From contig NC_049991.1 of the NCBI RefSeq assembly GCF_000003815.2, forward strand, positions 4,303,298-4,365,297: DNA of 62,000 bases, written 5' to 3'. A program made the translations under genes and the position numbers. The notes below the pieces were generated by a model. It saw only the letters and a program-made list of their open reading frames with translations. It was not told the origin of the DNA and did not search any database. Below are positions 1 through 26,340 of this stretch, piece after piece. The stretch comes from Branchiostoma floridae. Lineage: Eukaryota; Chordata; Leptocardii; Amphioxiformes; Branchiostomatidae. Within the stretch, counting starts at the first letter, position 1. Each line of letters begins with the position of its first letter.

Positions 1-2001
1 CAGCATCACTTTGGTTTTTCCATTATTCAGTTTTAGCATGTTTTCATCTGACCATGTTGCCACCCTTTCTAGGTCTATTTTGGTTTCTGTTCTTATATCA
101 TCCAATGTGTGTCCTCGCGTGTGAATCGTGCTATCATCCGCATATTGGTCTAATAATCCATTCTGTACCACCTCCGGCATATCATTTACATATATGTTAT
201 ACAGCTGTGGTCCTAGGCAGCTGCCCTGTGGTACCCCACAGTGCAAGGTTCTCTGCTTGCTGTAGGCCCCATTTGTATATACTTGCCATTTGCGGTTCGT
301 CAGGTACGATTCAGTCCAGGACAACGCATCTTCAGTGAACCCGTACGTCGTCAGCTTCTTTAGAAGAAGAGCGTGGTCTACTAGATCAAATGCTGCGCTG
401 TAGTCTAGTAGGACTACCGCTGTCATGAGCCCATTATCCATGTTGTCCAGCCAGTCGTCTGTCATCTTCAGTAAAGCCGTTTCAGTTGAGTGCAGTTTTC
501 TATAGGCATGTTGTGCCTCAGATTGACAGTTTGACCGAAGTAGGTAGGATGCAATCTGCTCAGCAGCGATTCTCTCACATATCTTCCCACAAGCCGGAAG
601 TAGACTCACAGGTCGCGAGTTTGGTCCAGATAGTGACTGCCTATTATCCTTAGGAATTGGGATGATTTTAGCATGTTTCCATCTCGTGGGAAAGGTTCTT
701 GTAGTAAATGAAAGGTTAATAATGTATGCCATTGGTCCAGCTATGGTATCTGAACTAATCCTTAACAGTTTATTGTCGATTCCATCTTGACCTGGTGCTT
801 TGCAGTCCTGAAGTTGTACGATTCGAAGGTTTCTCTGTAAAAACGTGTTTTTGCTTTGCGGCACAATGACACAACCCTGTTCCTCAGCTTTCGGAAAACT
901 GCCCAGTCAGATTCAAGACCAGTTGCTTTCGCTCCTCTCTTTGCCTCGTCCCTTAGCTTCATCACTTCCTGTATGTCCGGGGTTAGCCAAGGGGCTGCGT
1001 TGGATCTGACTGTAAATTTCCTGATAGGGGCGTAGTTATCACATATGCCTTGTAAGATGTCTGTGAACATGTCCGTTGCCTCATTGACGTCATCAAAGTT
1101 GTAGACCAGGTGCCACGGCGCCTCACGTATGTCAGACAGAAAATCCTCCTCCTTGAACAATTTGTATGACCTCTTGTGTACTGTTCTCGGTCCCTTTATG
1201 TGGATTTTGGACTTGCGCGTGAAAATCACAGCATCGTGGTCAGAAAAACCGACGGTTTGTAGTCTCAAATTGTCACATTTGTCCGGCTGGTTAGTGAAAA
1301 CAAGATCAATGCAAGATGTTGTCACTGTCTGGCCTCTGTTTACAGATCTTGTGGGAACACCAACTAGTTGTTGCATACTGTAGCTTTCCGTCATTTCTTT
1401 CAGTCTCTTTGACGCATGTGAGTTTTGAATCCAGTCAATATTAAAGTCACCCAAAACGTAAGCTTCCTGTTGTTCACATGTGGCTCTATCTAACATCATT
1501 CCAAGTTATCCNNNNNNNNNNNNNNNNNNNNNNNNNNNNNNNNNNNNNNNNNNNNNNNNNNNNNNNNNNNNNNNNNNNNNNNNNNNNNNNNNNNNNNNNN
1601 NNNNNNNNNNNGCATTAGAAAGGTCTCACATGTGGTAAGTGGCATGAAAGCCAAAGTACCTCTGCTGAGGGAAGCATAAGATCTTCTCTAACGTTTGCCA
1701 CTATCATGTCTGTTGTATAAATGGCAACACCCCCACCCCTCCCATTCCTATCCCTTCTAACCAAACTGTAACCTTCTATGTAAAGTTGTCCATCTGTTAT
1801 GGTATTGTCTAGATGTGTCTCTGTTACGGCCATTACGTGTATCTGGTTTTGGTTCATCAATAGTGCTAGATCGTTGACCTTATTGCGTAAACTACACACA
1901 TTGAGGTGGGCTATGTTTAGACCCCGTGTTTTCGATTTGCTCATGCTTACAATTGTATATATATACAGAACAACAATAGCAAGTACTGAGATAAGCTTCA
2001 T
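1..2001 (-). mobile_element. Non-LTR retrotransposon (LINE) fragment, endonuclease plus reverse transcriptase
   Basis: Read on the minus strand. 2001-1615 gives the start of an endonuclease (EEP) domain, with LNIAHLNVCSLRNK near the N-terminus and the TETHLD block holding the catalytic Glu. After the assembly gap, 1499-762 continues with GDFNIDW and GFSDHDA, the Asp/Asn and SDH active-site motifs. From about 810 to position 1 the RT is readable in another frame: APGQDGI, LLDYSAAFDLVDH, GVPQGSCLGPQ and YADD. The element leaves the window at base 1. The linker expected between the endonuclease and the RT is almost absent, and the frame changes near 800-840, so I infer an internal deletion and a dead copy. 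The motifs fit the CR1/L2/Jockey-Rex group; I cannot fix the clade. Confidence 0.88.
1512..1611. other. Assembly gap of 100 N
   Basis: Exactly 100 N inside the endonuclease domain of the LINE. The round number suggests a placeholder of unknown true length. Confidence 0.99.
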
Positions 2002-3338
2002 TTCTCTGAGGTTTCGTAATTCTACTTTTCAAACCTACCTAATCTAATCAACCTAATCTGCTCTTTGTACAACAATGTACCTGTAGCCTAATTTACATAA
2101 CAAGCAACAGTCAAGGAATGAGGGGCAACGATCTAATCTAATTTACAGCTGCTTTGAATTTACATAACAATGGAGCTAAAATCCCAATACTAAAACGCTA
2201 TTACAGATCAATTACAAAACAGATCACAGGAAAATTTACTACTACTCTATCTGACACTGCACTCAGTCTAACGTGGTCATGCTACAGTAGAATATTGCGC
2301 AAACTAGGAGTAAAATAGCACAGATTATTATAAAGGTAGTGCAGGGAGGTAAGAGGTCTTCAAGAGGCGTGCCCTCCCCACTATTCTCATCAACAATGGT
2401 GGGGTTAACAGACTATCAAATATAACAATTTGCAGAAATAGTTATGTAAAAATGATACAACTAGGTAGTTCTTGGGTATCTAAGTGTTGAATTGGATACA
2501 ACAAAGAGCATAGATTAGCAAAGGAAATGGTTGGATTTTTGTGGATTGATAATGAGCTTTTCTTGGAACAAAAAATATGGCTACCTGTAAGCTGATGACC
2601 TCTGACCCTCCCCATGATTACCTCATTTGCATATATATTTCAAAATTACAAAAAGCTGTAACACTTGATATTAATACAGTATGGTTCTTAAGTAGTGTGA
2701 ATGATAGTAATACAGTATGTTTCTTAAGTAGTGTGAAATGTAGCAACATGTTAATCATGCAAATTCTAACGATAGTCTCCATAATTTATGCATGCAGTAA
2801 AATAAACGTACGGAAGCTTTATTATGTGCACTGTTTTCTGTTTGGTCGAGCGTCCCTCGCACCTCGTGTGTACGCGTGCCTCAAGTACTTTGAAGTTGCT
2901 AAAGGAGGGGTTGTTCAGGTGGGGCTAGACCATTTCTTATTGCTGGAGGGTCTTTTCAGGTGGGGAAAGTCCATTTCTTCCTGCAGAAGGGACTGTTTAT
3001 GTGTCCATTTTCTTCTTGGAGGATGGAGTGTTCAGGTTGGGACAAACCATTTCTAACTGCCTCACCTCCTTGTCGCACTCACTTTTTGACCTCTAACTAC
3101 AATGGCTGTATATGTTCACACCTGCCTTTAACATTACTTAGCCACAATTTCGCCTGGCATAAATCATACTTAGTTAAAAGCGACCCTGTGTGTATGTGTG
3201 ACTACACATATTCATTTCTAGTCACAATATATGCAGAGCGTTGATTTCGTGTGCAACATAGATGTAGCATGAAACGTTATGTACATGTTGCAAAGGTACA
3301 GCTCACGATGTAACTCTGAATTTTTCTCTTGACTACAG
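2002..3338. other. Upstream flank of gene 1
   Basis: No credible gene. 2002-2320 may be LINE 5' UTR. 2890-3060 holds three loose ~60-bp repeats around 'gttcaggtgggg' and 'ccatttctt'. Homology to the gene 2 upstream flank begins near 3220 and matches about 35285 onward, which marks the left edge of the duplicated unit. An ATTTGCAT octamer followed directly by a TATATAT run lies at 2635-2650, but nothing else there supports a promoter. Confidence 0.5.
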
Positions 3339-17354
<14,016 letters not shown>

Positions 17355-17636
17355 ATTCCAAGCTGATAAGAGTCAGCGCTGTTCATCGCTTGAAGCGCTC
17401 AGCAACTGATGGAACTGTCCAATGAGACTCAACCTGGTGTGCCTTACGAGGGTAGTTTAATTAGGATTTCGCCTGCCTCCTTCTGGTTATTGTAGAAGAC
17501 CTAAATTTCAAACGTACAGATATCCATAAATGCCATATACTTATTTTGGAACTTCCGAAAGTTTCTATCAGGGTCGCCAATATACGAGGTGTGTAAAAAG
17601 TGCTTTTAAAGACTAATTTCACCATGACCAACAGCA

Positions 17637-17642
17637 ATTAAA
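17637..17642 (+). promoter_or_regulatory. Possible poly(A) signal ATTAAA, gene 1
   Basis: ATTAAA lies about 280 nt after the stop. The equivalent ATTAAA is kept in gene 2 at 56760-56765 in otherwise diverged sequence. There is no transcript evidence. Confidence 0.35.
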
Positions 17643-17904
17643 GTTTTGCACACTTATTACCTAACGATATGCAACAAGTGTCGTTATCTTATATGTCGAA
17701 TACATCAAACAATAACCAGAAGTTATAGGTCAGGAGAATTTTTTATTGAAAAGCTTTATACCTATCATTTACTTTTTCCGAATAACTCTCTAGTCCCTTT
17801 TTCTTGCATTTAGTTTTAGATATGGACGCTATTTGCAACAGCTAGTTTTCTGTGGCCTACGTCAAATCTACGTTGTCTCATCAAATACTTGCCTTCTTTC
17901 CTCC

Positions 17905-18250
17905 CTCCTTTATCAAGTATCGTAATTGTGATCTTTTTTGATCTTCTAAACTAGAGGCTGTTCATTTGGTGTATTCAGTGTATCTGACACTCCATTTTAA
18001 ATTTCTTGCACACTTCTATACCCTTCTTTATTAAGTATCATAATGGTCATCTTTTCTGATCTTCTAAACTAGAGGCTGTTCATTTGGTGCCTTCTGTGTA
18101 TTTCATACTCCATTTTCGTGCACACTACTGTACCCTCCTTTATCAAGTATCATAATGGGAGTCTTCTCTGGTCTTCTAAACTAGAGGCTGTTCATTTGGT
18201 GCCTTCAGTGTATCTTATACTCCATTTTCTTGCACACTACTGTACTGCAG
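17905..18250 (+). repeat. ~110-bp tandem repeat, 3 units, 3' flank of gene 1
   Basis: Units share 'tttatcaagtatcataatgg', 'cttctaaactagaggctgtt' and 'catttggtgccttc'. Gene 2's 3' flank has four units (57024-57490). Confidence 0.85.
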
Positions 18251-18794
18251 GACTGTGGTGATACATTACTTAAAATGTATGTTTTAAAACATATCTTCTA
18301 AATTAGTTAGCTGTGTCGACAGCAGTGAACTTGAAAGTGACGTTTTTGTTAACAAAAGGAAACGTTTGTTTAGATTCGTAAATGTAACTGTTTGAGGTCT
18401 AAGAGTAGTGACATCATCTAGAATAAGTACAGGTTCTTTGAGTTCAACAGTGCAATGATAGAGAAAACACAACCCTTTGTTAAGATACCATTAAATGTAG
18501 TTTTTACTACTTACATTACTGGTATCTAGGATTTCTGGTATCAATCTCAATACTGAAAACTAGCAAAAAAAGGTATTTACTGAAATGTAGACCTTGGTGG
18601 AGTCGTTCTAACTATCTCGAATTCCATCATTGAAGAGATGTCTCGCCTGCATCAAACAACATAAAGCTAGCATCTTATTTGTAAACGATACTGAATTGGC
18701 TACAATGACATTTTAAAGCCCTAAAGATGAGCACTTTCTAACTTGTCTAACATTGCACAATGCACTCCCATAAGACAAGACAAACAAGACACCT

Positions 18795-19157
18795 TTTTCA
18801 CGCGGCGGCCATGATAGATCGAAAACGAGGTCAACGAGGCAAACAGGCAGAACTTACTTCTAAAATCAGTTCCGATTTAGTTTTCTCCCAAACCGTCACA
18901 CAAGTTTCACAACATAGTATCATAACAAGTGTTTTGAAAAGAAAGATGCAGCAATTTAAAGAAGCATAACTGTTCCTTAACGGGTGCAAAATAAACGATA
19001 ATAATGCAAAATATTTCAAAGGCATACAGCCATTCTGTTATTGGTCGATTTCCTGATTGCCATGCTATCATTGGTTGAACTGCTAATTATGATGGACTGT
19101 CTTTTGTTTTCCACATTGGCCTCGGTTTCGATCTATCATGGCCACCGCGGGAGAAAA
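18795..19157. repeat. Element with ~35-bp inverted arms, 3' flank of gene 1
   Basis: Arms at 18797-18830 and 19120-19156 (GGCGGCCATGATAGATCGAA and its near mirror TTTCGATCTATCATGGCCAC). Copy 2 at 58030-58356 lacks ~40 bp near the right arm. It is present in both flanks, so it predates the gene duplication. Non-coding; likely a MITE. Confidence 0.6.
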
Positions 19158-20485
19158 GTGTATTTTGAAGTCTGATGAAAGGATAGAGAGAGGTCATGAC
19201 CTGTTGTCGGGACAAAAAAACAAAACAAAAATTATGGTGGGTTGAGGGAGAAAATGGTCCTAATGCAAACTGTACAATAGTTGTACATTGTAGGAAGTGG
19301 AGCTGTGATAATTAGATAGAGGAAATAACTATGATAAGATGTGTAAATAAAACAGATGCAGACAATTTTTTTTCTCTCTTAAATCTACATTACATCACCA
19401 TGATGTTACCACTACTAAAAACTTATGTTCAAATATGAATTGTCAGAAGATGTAATGATAAAAATTCAAGTCATTCGATCAGTTACAGTCTATACGGAAA
19501 ACCTTTAATTTAAAAGTCATTCGACCCCAGTCTTCACTTCCTGCATAGTACATGCTTTAACAAGGTTGCAGCATTCATTTTTGTTATTCCTGACAATAAA
19601 CTTTTTGTTTAGATAATCGTGTGGTCAATAGCTGCACTGCTAAACGTTTTGGAAACATACGTATTTACAAATTTGCACATTTTTTTATAATAAGGACGAC
19701 ATGCTTTAAGGTATAAAAAATTCAGTTTTTCTTTCATGGTGTTAAAGGCAGAAAGGGAATATACCTTCTGATTTTAGAACATGTGGCATATCTTTTAGAA
19801 TATTATCAGTCAAGAAAATTTTACCAGTTTAGAAGTTACTAGTTAGTAAGATCTCCTTAGAACATTTTGATTTCACTTCCTTTAGTTTTCATCTAGTGTT
19901 ATCAGGGCCTACTTCACATTAGATATTATTCACCATTCTTGCAGTATATCTAGATTTCTAATTAATTAGCGAGTACAGTTTTTAATCTTATGCAATATAA
20001 CTATCTAAATGCATAGCGTGAACTTGAATCTGAATGTGAAGATGTATTCATATCAACGCAAATTGTTATCATCGTGTGTATGGTCTATACGTTTCGATGC
20101 GTTCTAAAAAAACACCATTAGAACAAGCGAATACGCAGACATGAAGCACGAATATTGTGAGGAACATGCAAAATCGACACTATCTGGACAGAAATATTTA
20201 CTGATTTTCTTTATTAGCCTATCATATATATTCTTTTTCAATATGGTGGCAATAAATTGCAGTTTGTGGACCAAATACTTGTCGTCCTGGTGTTTTATTC
20301 TTACGTTGGTAATTCTGTTATTTATTATGATATGACCTAAATGATCTGGTTTTTCATATAACGATAATCAGTATAACGTTATCGAGACCGGCCAAATAAA
20401 GCAAAAATATCAACAAACAGGCCAACCTTTGTTCAGCTTTGCAGAATGCAGAATTCAGTATGGAAATGTTCTTTTCTGAACTTAT

Positions 20486-20732
20486 GCCCCCTTTCCACTA
20501 GAACGGCGCTCTCGCTGCGCTCGCTCTGCGACCAAAAACATGACACATCGCTCAACGAGTTGTATACAAAAGAAACGAATCGTTTTACACTTGTGCGTTT
20601 CCTGTCTTAATTCTCAGTCACACTTTCACGTTTCGTATAATATACCGTATGAAAGCAAAGGTTATAACGTTATATATCATATTTAGGTCGCAGTGAGAGC
20701 GCAGAGCGATCGCCGTCTAGTGGAAAGGGGGC
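20486..20732. mobile_element. MITE with TIR CCCCCTTTCCACTAG
   Basis: CCCCCTTTCCACTAGAACGG at the left and CCGTCTAGTGGAAAGGGGG at the right. The gene 2 flank reads 'ctgaacttagtaagaaag' (about 59664) without it, so it inserted after duplication. The target duplication is short and ambiguous (TA/TTA). The right two-thirds recur at 33060-33243. Confidence 0.75.
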
Positions 20733-22108
20733 CTTTATAAGAAAGAAGTCGGAGTAAAAGTAACCTGGAATGCAGACAGGGCCCACCTTAGCCAGCCCTT
20801 CGGCACGAACTGTAACATATCACCGAGGAAATTTTGCCTCCCTCACCGCCCCCTCACCAGAATACCCAGGCAGAGTACAGTACCATGAACCATGGGACAT
20901 GACCCTACGTGGCACTATGATAAGACCACCATTAGAGAGAACCCACGAATGAGCAGCACTTTCTGGAAGATAACAATACATATTGACTCCTTTTCAATTC
21001 CGTAAAATATTGTGTTAAGACTCCTTGTGCCCCGACATTGTGCTTGTCCCCGCGTGTCCAGAACCGTGCATGGGGTCAAGGAGCTTTTATATCTCCTTTG
21101 ATGGGGCAAAAGCAGAACCATGCCTTGTGGTTAAATCTACAGTGTTGGATATATATATATATATATATATATATCATTGTGGTAGAAATTAGTGCGAACA
21201 CATCCGTCTGTTTTTGCCACATCAACTCTAAGTCTGTAAATGCTCCAAGACGAGCGTGAATTACGTTGATTCTTCCTTATCACAGCGCCCCGAAAAACAA
21301 AGATGGTGGGGCTGCAGGAAAAAAGCACGTTGCCCCAGGCACGGTTTGGGACACGCGGGCACTGCCCCAAACCGTGCTAGCATATATAGGTTCGGGGCGC
21401 AACAGCCGGTGCCCGTTTGACTCCCTTTGGCCGGCTATGCTCTTAGTTGCTCTATGCTCGTACTTTCTTATGGCACCGTAGGATCTGCTTGGAGATCGCT
21501 ATGAACGGCTGTCAGATGAAGCAGGGAAGGTAGTTAATTGTGCAGCCTCGACCCCAGGCGGAATGTGGGGAAATTGCAGTGCGTACAGATAAACGTCTTC
21601 TTCTATGTTAACATTGAGTCACACTATAACAAATGTTGTAACTTTACTTTTGATAAGCGCGATAACTTTATCATTATACGTTCATGCCTGGTTGACAATT
21701 GCCAGTAAACAACAGAGTAACAGGTAGAGTGATGAGTATATGCTACACATCAATACATTTACACTCGAACCCAATCTACTATAAACGTTAAGTTTATTTG
21801 TGGTTGTGGTTCTTAAAGCTATCTGTTTGAAGAACCTAGTAAATAGTAGTATCCGCTACCAATAGTAAGGGGCTCATGATGGAACTTGTCCTTTCTTTCG
21901 TGGACACCTACCCAAATGCTCAATAGTTTCTTGAATGCTGAACCACAAACGAACCGCTGATACGGCCCTTGAATAAATGAAAAATAAAGTGATAAAGCTC
22001 TTCATCTTATTAAAGGTGTATTTTGTTCTAAAAATAGAGGCTCGTGAGTTCGATAAATGAACTAAAGTGAACGTCCTCAGCCTTTTGGACTCTGACTTCA
22101 CCTCATAC
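20733..22108. other. Intergenic, no gene seen
   Basis: 20770-20940 still matches the gene 2 flank (59710-59900), the last clear homology of the duplicated unit. (AT)n at 21153-21172. A 12-bp inverted repeat GCACGGTTTGGG at 21339-21350 pairs with 21366-21377. Confidence 0.5.
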
Positions 22109-22534
22109 TAGGGATTGGGTACCGGTACAGAAAATTCAGGTCCAGGTTTGGTTCAGGTCCAGAGGATTAGGTCAAGGTCCGGAACTGAATCTGGACCTGA
22201 TTCAGTATGTGAGAACTTGTGAATGGACGAATCATGGCCCATTTCGCTGCAAAGAATTTTTTTTTAGTATTCAATTCCCACTGGCGTTTTAAAATCTAGC
22301 TACATGGCTAACTGCTTTTGTATGATTGACTTGGTAGAAATGACTATAAACTCTACTCTACTTCGGTCCTGCTATTTTCCTCGACCGGTAAGCCCCCAAA
22401 CTTGTGAATGTTTGATCATATAATCTGTTCATTTTCTAATAGGTCCAACTTCAGGTCCACCGATATTTTTCAGGTCCAGTTTTTCTGGACCGGTCCAATA
22501 AGAAAAACCGGTTATGTACCGGTACCCACCCTTA
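22109..22534. mobile_element. hAT-like MITE with 8-bp target duplication
   Basis: CCTCATAC at 22101-22108 and 22535-22542 flanks an element that starts TAGGGATTGGGTACCGGTAC and ends GTACCGGTACCCACCCTTA. Eight-base duplications and TAGGG/CCCTA-type ends fit the hAT superfamily. The interior is repeated 'caggtccag' and 'ggaccgg' words with no transposase. Relatives: 40130-40566 and a decayed right half at about 24226-24392. Confidence 0.85.
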
Positions 22535-22552
22535 CCTCATACATGTACATAA

Positions 22553-22699
22553 TACTGTAAATGCATTTAAGTTCACGGGGATTTGATTTCGCGGTAGCGG
22601 GAAAAGGGACTTTTCGCTGTGGTTTTAATTTCGTGGTGAAGTGTCTACGGCGAAAACCGCGAACATTAATCCACCGCGAACATTTCTGCTTTTACAGTA
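22553..22699. mobile_element. MITE, second copy of the CGCGG family
   Basis: TACTGTAAATGCATTTAAGT at the left and CATTTCTGCTTTTACAGTA at the right. Related to 8452-8656 but internally shorter. Confidence 0.7.
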
Positions 22700-22842
22700 T
22701 CAATGTACATTGACTTGCACTTGCTGTGGAAACTTGGCCTGTAGTACTATGTAATTCTGCACGGTGTCGTTGCTGCACAGCCACCAGTCTTTTGCTGGCA
22801 GAGTCCACTTCCGTAAACGGTCGGTTATTTAGAAGAAGAAAC

Positions 22843-23031
22843 ATGTCTAAGAAATTCCATTACAAGCAGTGTCCGAGTAAGATAATGTTAATGTCTCTTT
22901 ACCTTTTAACTATTTTACTATCTTCATTACATCTATTGCCACGACGCAGTTTATCTTTAAAGTTTATTCATCCCTTTCGTGGGAAGCTCAGTGGTATCTT
23001 CCAGCGTGAAAACAAACAAATACGGCAGGCG
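22843..23031 (+). CDS. Possible orphan first coding exon (type II membrane-like)
   Basis: ATG at 22843 opens a 60-odd codon frame: basic start (MSKKFHYKQCPSK), then a hydrophobic stretch (LMSLYLLTILLSSLHLL), then basic residues, running into a good donor-like GTGAGT near 23034. This resembles the N-terminus of a type II membrane enzyme. No downstream exon was found and no homology was recognised, so it may be chance. Confidence 0.2.
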
Positions 23032-23039
23032 TGAGTCGC

Positions 23040-23840
23040 GCCATGAAAAAGAGGTTTTTCCTCTACTTCGGCGCAAACTTTGACCTCTAGCAGATGATAC
23101 ACACGGCCCAACATGAGTTCTGAAACGCCCTAGGATGACAGGAGGCCAGGGGCGAAAATTCGCGATTTTTACTCAGAGAATACGCCGGGAAGAAAATATG
23201 CCGCGAAAGGAAAATTGCCGGGAAAGGAATATATGCCGGGAAGCTTGTTCTTCTCGACGCTGGGAGACAAAGACTCGGCTCTAACGTTCAAGGCACGCGT
23301 ACCTTCTGCTACCGTCAAAATGATCCTGTCGGGAACTTCAAATTCTCGGAAAATACGATTTTAGACTCGCAGGGGGACATATGGCGGCCATATGGTCGCA
23401 ATAGGCAGTGTTTCTGTATCTACGGGACCGGTCGACCGGAAATCGTGTGGCCGTGGCCGTTGTCGACAGGTGGCCACTATAGACTATTTCTTAATGCCAA
23501 GGTCAATGGGAAATATCCAAGGGACCAACAAAATGTGACCGCAATGGCCAGGTGATCACTACGCAAAGGTGGCCACTAATACAGGTTTGACTGTAAGTAA
23601 AATGCATATCACGTTCTATGACAGACTATCTGCAGACATGTGGCTTACCACAGAACATTAACCATACTCTTGTCACACCAATTTGTAGGGCAAGTTTGAT
23701 CTTGGTTGTATCATATGTACACTTGTTGACATTTATCGTGGTCTTCCAGTTGATGCCATTTGAATCTGTATACCTCATTCTGTGACCGGAGTGATTCTTT
23801 TTATCTTGTCTGTTGACAATTGACTAATCACACCACTTAG
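23040..23840. other. Intergenic repeats
   Basis: 23276-23360 matches the minus strand of 7770-7860 inside element (b). 23605-23715 matches 61900-62000 at roughly 80 percent. No gene seen. Confidence 0.5.
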
Positions 23841-23841
23841 G

Positions 23842-24230
23842 GCTTGTATGTGTGCGTTTGTGTGTGTGTTTTTGTGTAGTGTGCGCTTGTGTGTCTGTGT
23901 GTGTGTATGTGTTTGTGGTATGTAGGTATATGTGTGGGTGTGGGTGGGTGGGTATGGGGGTATATATGTGTGGGTGAGTGTGTGTGTGTGTGTGTGGACG
24001 CACGTGCGTTTGTGTGTGTGAGTGTGTGTGTTTGTGGTGTGTTGATATATGTGAGCGTATGTGTGTGTGTGTTAACTATGGGTATATGAGTTTGTGGTGG
24101 TATGTGGTTATATGTGTGCGTATGTGTGTGTAGTATGTGGGTATGTGTGTTAGTGATGTGTGTGTGTGGGGGGGGGGCTGTCTGTGTGAGTGTGGATCTC
24201 TGTGTGTGGTATATGGGTACATGTGTGCCC
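23842..24230 (+). repeat. Imperfect (TG)n microsatellite
   Basis: Almost entirely TG/TGTA/TGTTTG words. The 66-codon Cys/Val-rich ORF through it is an artefact. Confidence 0.95.
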
Positions 24231-24399
24231 GGAAACAGGTGAAAGCCTGCCGGTATAATCGTTTAATCTGTTGATTTTCTAATCGGTCAAAAGTCCGGTC
24301 GACTGATTTTTTCAGGTACTACTAGGTTTTTCTGGACCGGTGCAAGATGAAAAACCGGCTTTGTATTGGTAATGTGTGAGCCCTAGTCAAGACCCTTTC

Positions 24400-24998
24400 G
24401 CTAACCAAATGTCACATTAGGATCCATTGGCGACTTCTCCAGGTTAATATGTTCACAGACAAATATTTGGGGAAGGTAGTTAGGCTGGATAATGCCGAAC
24501 CTGGGTCAGGTTCCAATCTATCCTCAGAGAAAAGAAGGGGGCTGCAAGTAGGTCACCAGTCATGCGCAGAGCCCTTCTCATTATTGAACAGATTAAGTTT
24601 ACACAATGGTTTAGTAAGTAACATACCCCTCCACATAAAAGAGCAACGATAACATGTGCCAAACCAACTTGATTCATTTTCAAATGTACTTATATACCCC
24701 ATGTACAACCCAAATAAATGCATCTAATTTATTGTAGATTTATGACAGTTAAGTGTGGTTTTCACAGAGGCTCACAGCTACACAAAAAGTCTCCATACTT
24801 ACCTCCATAGTGAAACATCACTACCTGATTTATCATGCATGGTCCCAAACAAAAAAAAAAACCCATTAAGTACCCTGATATGGCTCGTCTTATACTGTAC
24901 ATTCATTTATTTTCACGGGGATAAAATTTCACGGTAGGAGTGGAAAGGATTGTTTCGCGGTTGAAACAATATCGTAGTACACGCCGGGACTCTTAAGC
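24400..24998. other. Intergenic, no gene seen
   Basis: Unassigned DNA, with a truncated CGCGG-family MITE (24892-24980, starting TACTGTACATTCATTTA). Confidence 0.45.
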
Positions 24999-25001
24999 TA
25001 A

Positions 25002-25304
25002 GGGCATAACCCTCCGTACGTGCAATTTGTCCGTACGTTTTTTTTTTTTTGAGGCCACGTCCGTCACGTATTTTTGAAAACGTGGGGAACAACTAGCAAG
25101 AGCAGAAAGGGAGTACGTCAACACAGCAACGCAAAGTAGTTTTGCCTGCACGTAAAATTCTACGGTGTGTCTGCGTGCTCCAAAATCCGTCGGATTCCCG
25201 ACAAGTTTGTATGGAGGCGGTACTTACCACTTACGGATCCCAAAAGATTGCCCACGTTTTGCCACGTAGACAGCACGTATTTGCACGTACGGCGGGTTGT
25301 GCCC
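25002..25304. mobile_element. PIF/Harbinger-like MITE
   Basis: GGGCATAACCCTCCGTACGT at the left, ACGTACGGCGGGTTGTGCCC at the right. TAA on both sides (24999-25001, 25305-25307) is the expected TWA target duplication. 303 bp, no transposase. Confidence 0.75.
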
Positions 25305-25377
25305 TAAGCTTTGCTGACCACAAGTCGGACACCACAATAGCACATGACCTCGAAATTTTTATCACGTCTCGAACGAA

Positions 25378-26340
25378 ACTTAAAGGACTCCTATTATATA
25401 TGCAAATGGTGGAGCAGGGCCTCTAGCATGCCAGGGGGTATCGAGTTTTCATAGCAACACATTTCCATTAGGTCTCATTCTGATTCAATTTCAACACTAT
25501 ATTCATTATACTTAGTTACCCTTATGATATTGATTATGAAGTAGCAGTTGTTTAAAAGTGTAAGATCGTCTTTATTTCTTCTAAATGAGAATAGACACCA
25601 AAGCATGTCTTTTAGCGTCCAGATCTACATGTAACAGATAAACCTGTACGTGACCTCTTCAACACTGATAATGATCTGGTAAACAAACATTCATGCCATG
25701 AATATTTGTGCACAGGCTGTTACGGGCTAGACAATGGTCATGGTCACGGGGCAAAATAGTAAACATTTGCGACCTACATACCGCTACTGTAGCATATCTC
25801 CCGCTCTTTTCTGCTTTTGTATCTTGTGATGTTTACGTAAATACGCACAGTGCGGGCCATGCAGGGGTGACGGTAAAGAAGGGAAGGGTCGAATACCTTG
25901 TTTATACTTACGGGCTAGACAATGACCATGGTCATGGGGCAAAATAGTTAACACTTGCGACCTGCATACCGCTACTGTAGCATATCTCCCCCTTTTGTAT
26001 CTTGTGATGTTTACACAAGTAAGCACGATACGGACCATACTGGGGTGACGGTAAAGAAGGGAAGGGTCGAAAACCTTGTTTATCAAGACTCTCCTAATAT
26101 ATATGCAAATGGTGGATCTGAGGGCCTCTAGCCCGCGATGACGTATCGAGTTTTGATACACGATCGCGATAGCAACAGGTTTCGATTAGATTCTTTTCAT
26201 TAAATTCTAACAGTTTCTTCATCATACTTGTTTACATTTATGATATTGATATTAAATGAATTAGAAGCTTTCTAAACGGTTATATCATCTTTATTTCAAT
26301 GTTTTCAATGTCAAGATCCAATAGATATGCCTTAAAGACC
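25378..26340. repeat. Nested local segmental duplication
   Basis: 25378-25580 recurs at 26085-26300, and a ~180-bp block at 25726-25905 recurs at 25912-26084 (shared 'accgctactgtagcatatct'). No gene. Confidence 0.8.

Larger units (their letters stand above)
17355..20485. other. 3' flank of gene 1, nearly identical to 56471-59660
   Basis: No gene supported. Alignment to the gene 2 flank is almost continuous, with scattered substitutions and small indels. A 64-codon ORF at 20141-20335 (hydrophobic, Phe/Ile/Leu-rich) recurs as part of 59275-59535, but with unequal starts and no recognisable domain, so I do not call it coding. Confidence 0.6.

Noticed and set aside
2577-3056. 159-codon plus-strand ORF upstream of gene 1
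   Set aside because: Built from loose local repeats, no recognisable domain, not conserved upstream of gene 2.
20141-20335. Small hydrophobic ORF shared with 59275-59535
   Set aside because: Conserved only because the whole flank is conserved; starts and lengths differ, and no signal or transmembrane pattern is convincing.
23889-24089. Cys/Val/Gly-rich ORF
   Set aside because: TG microsatellite translation.
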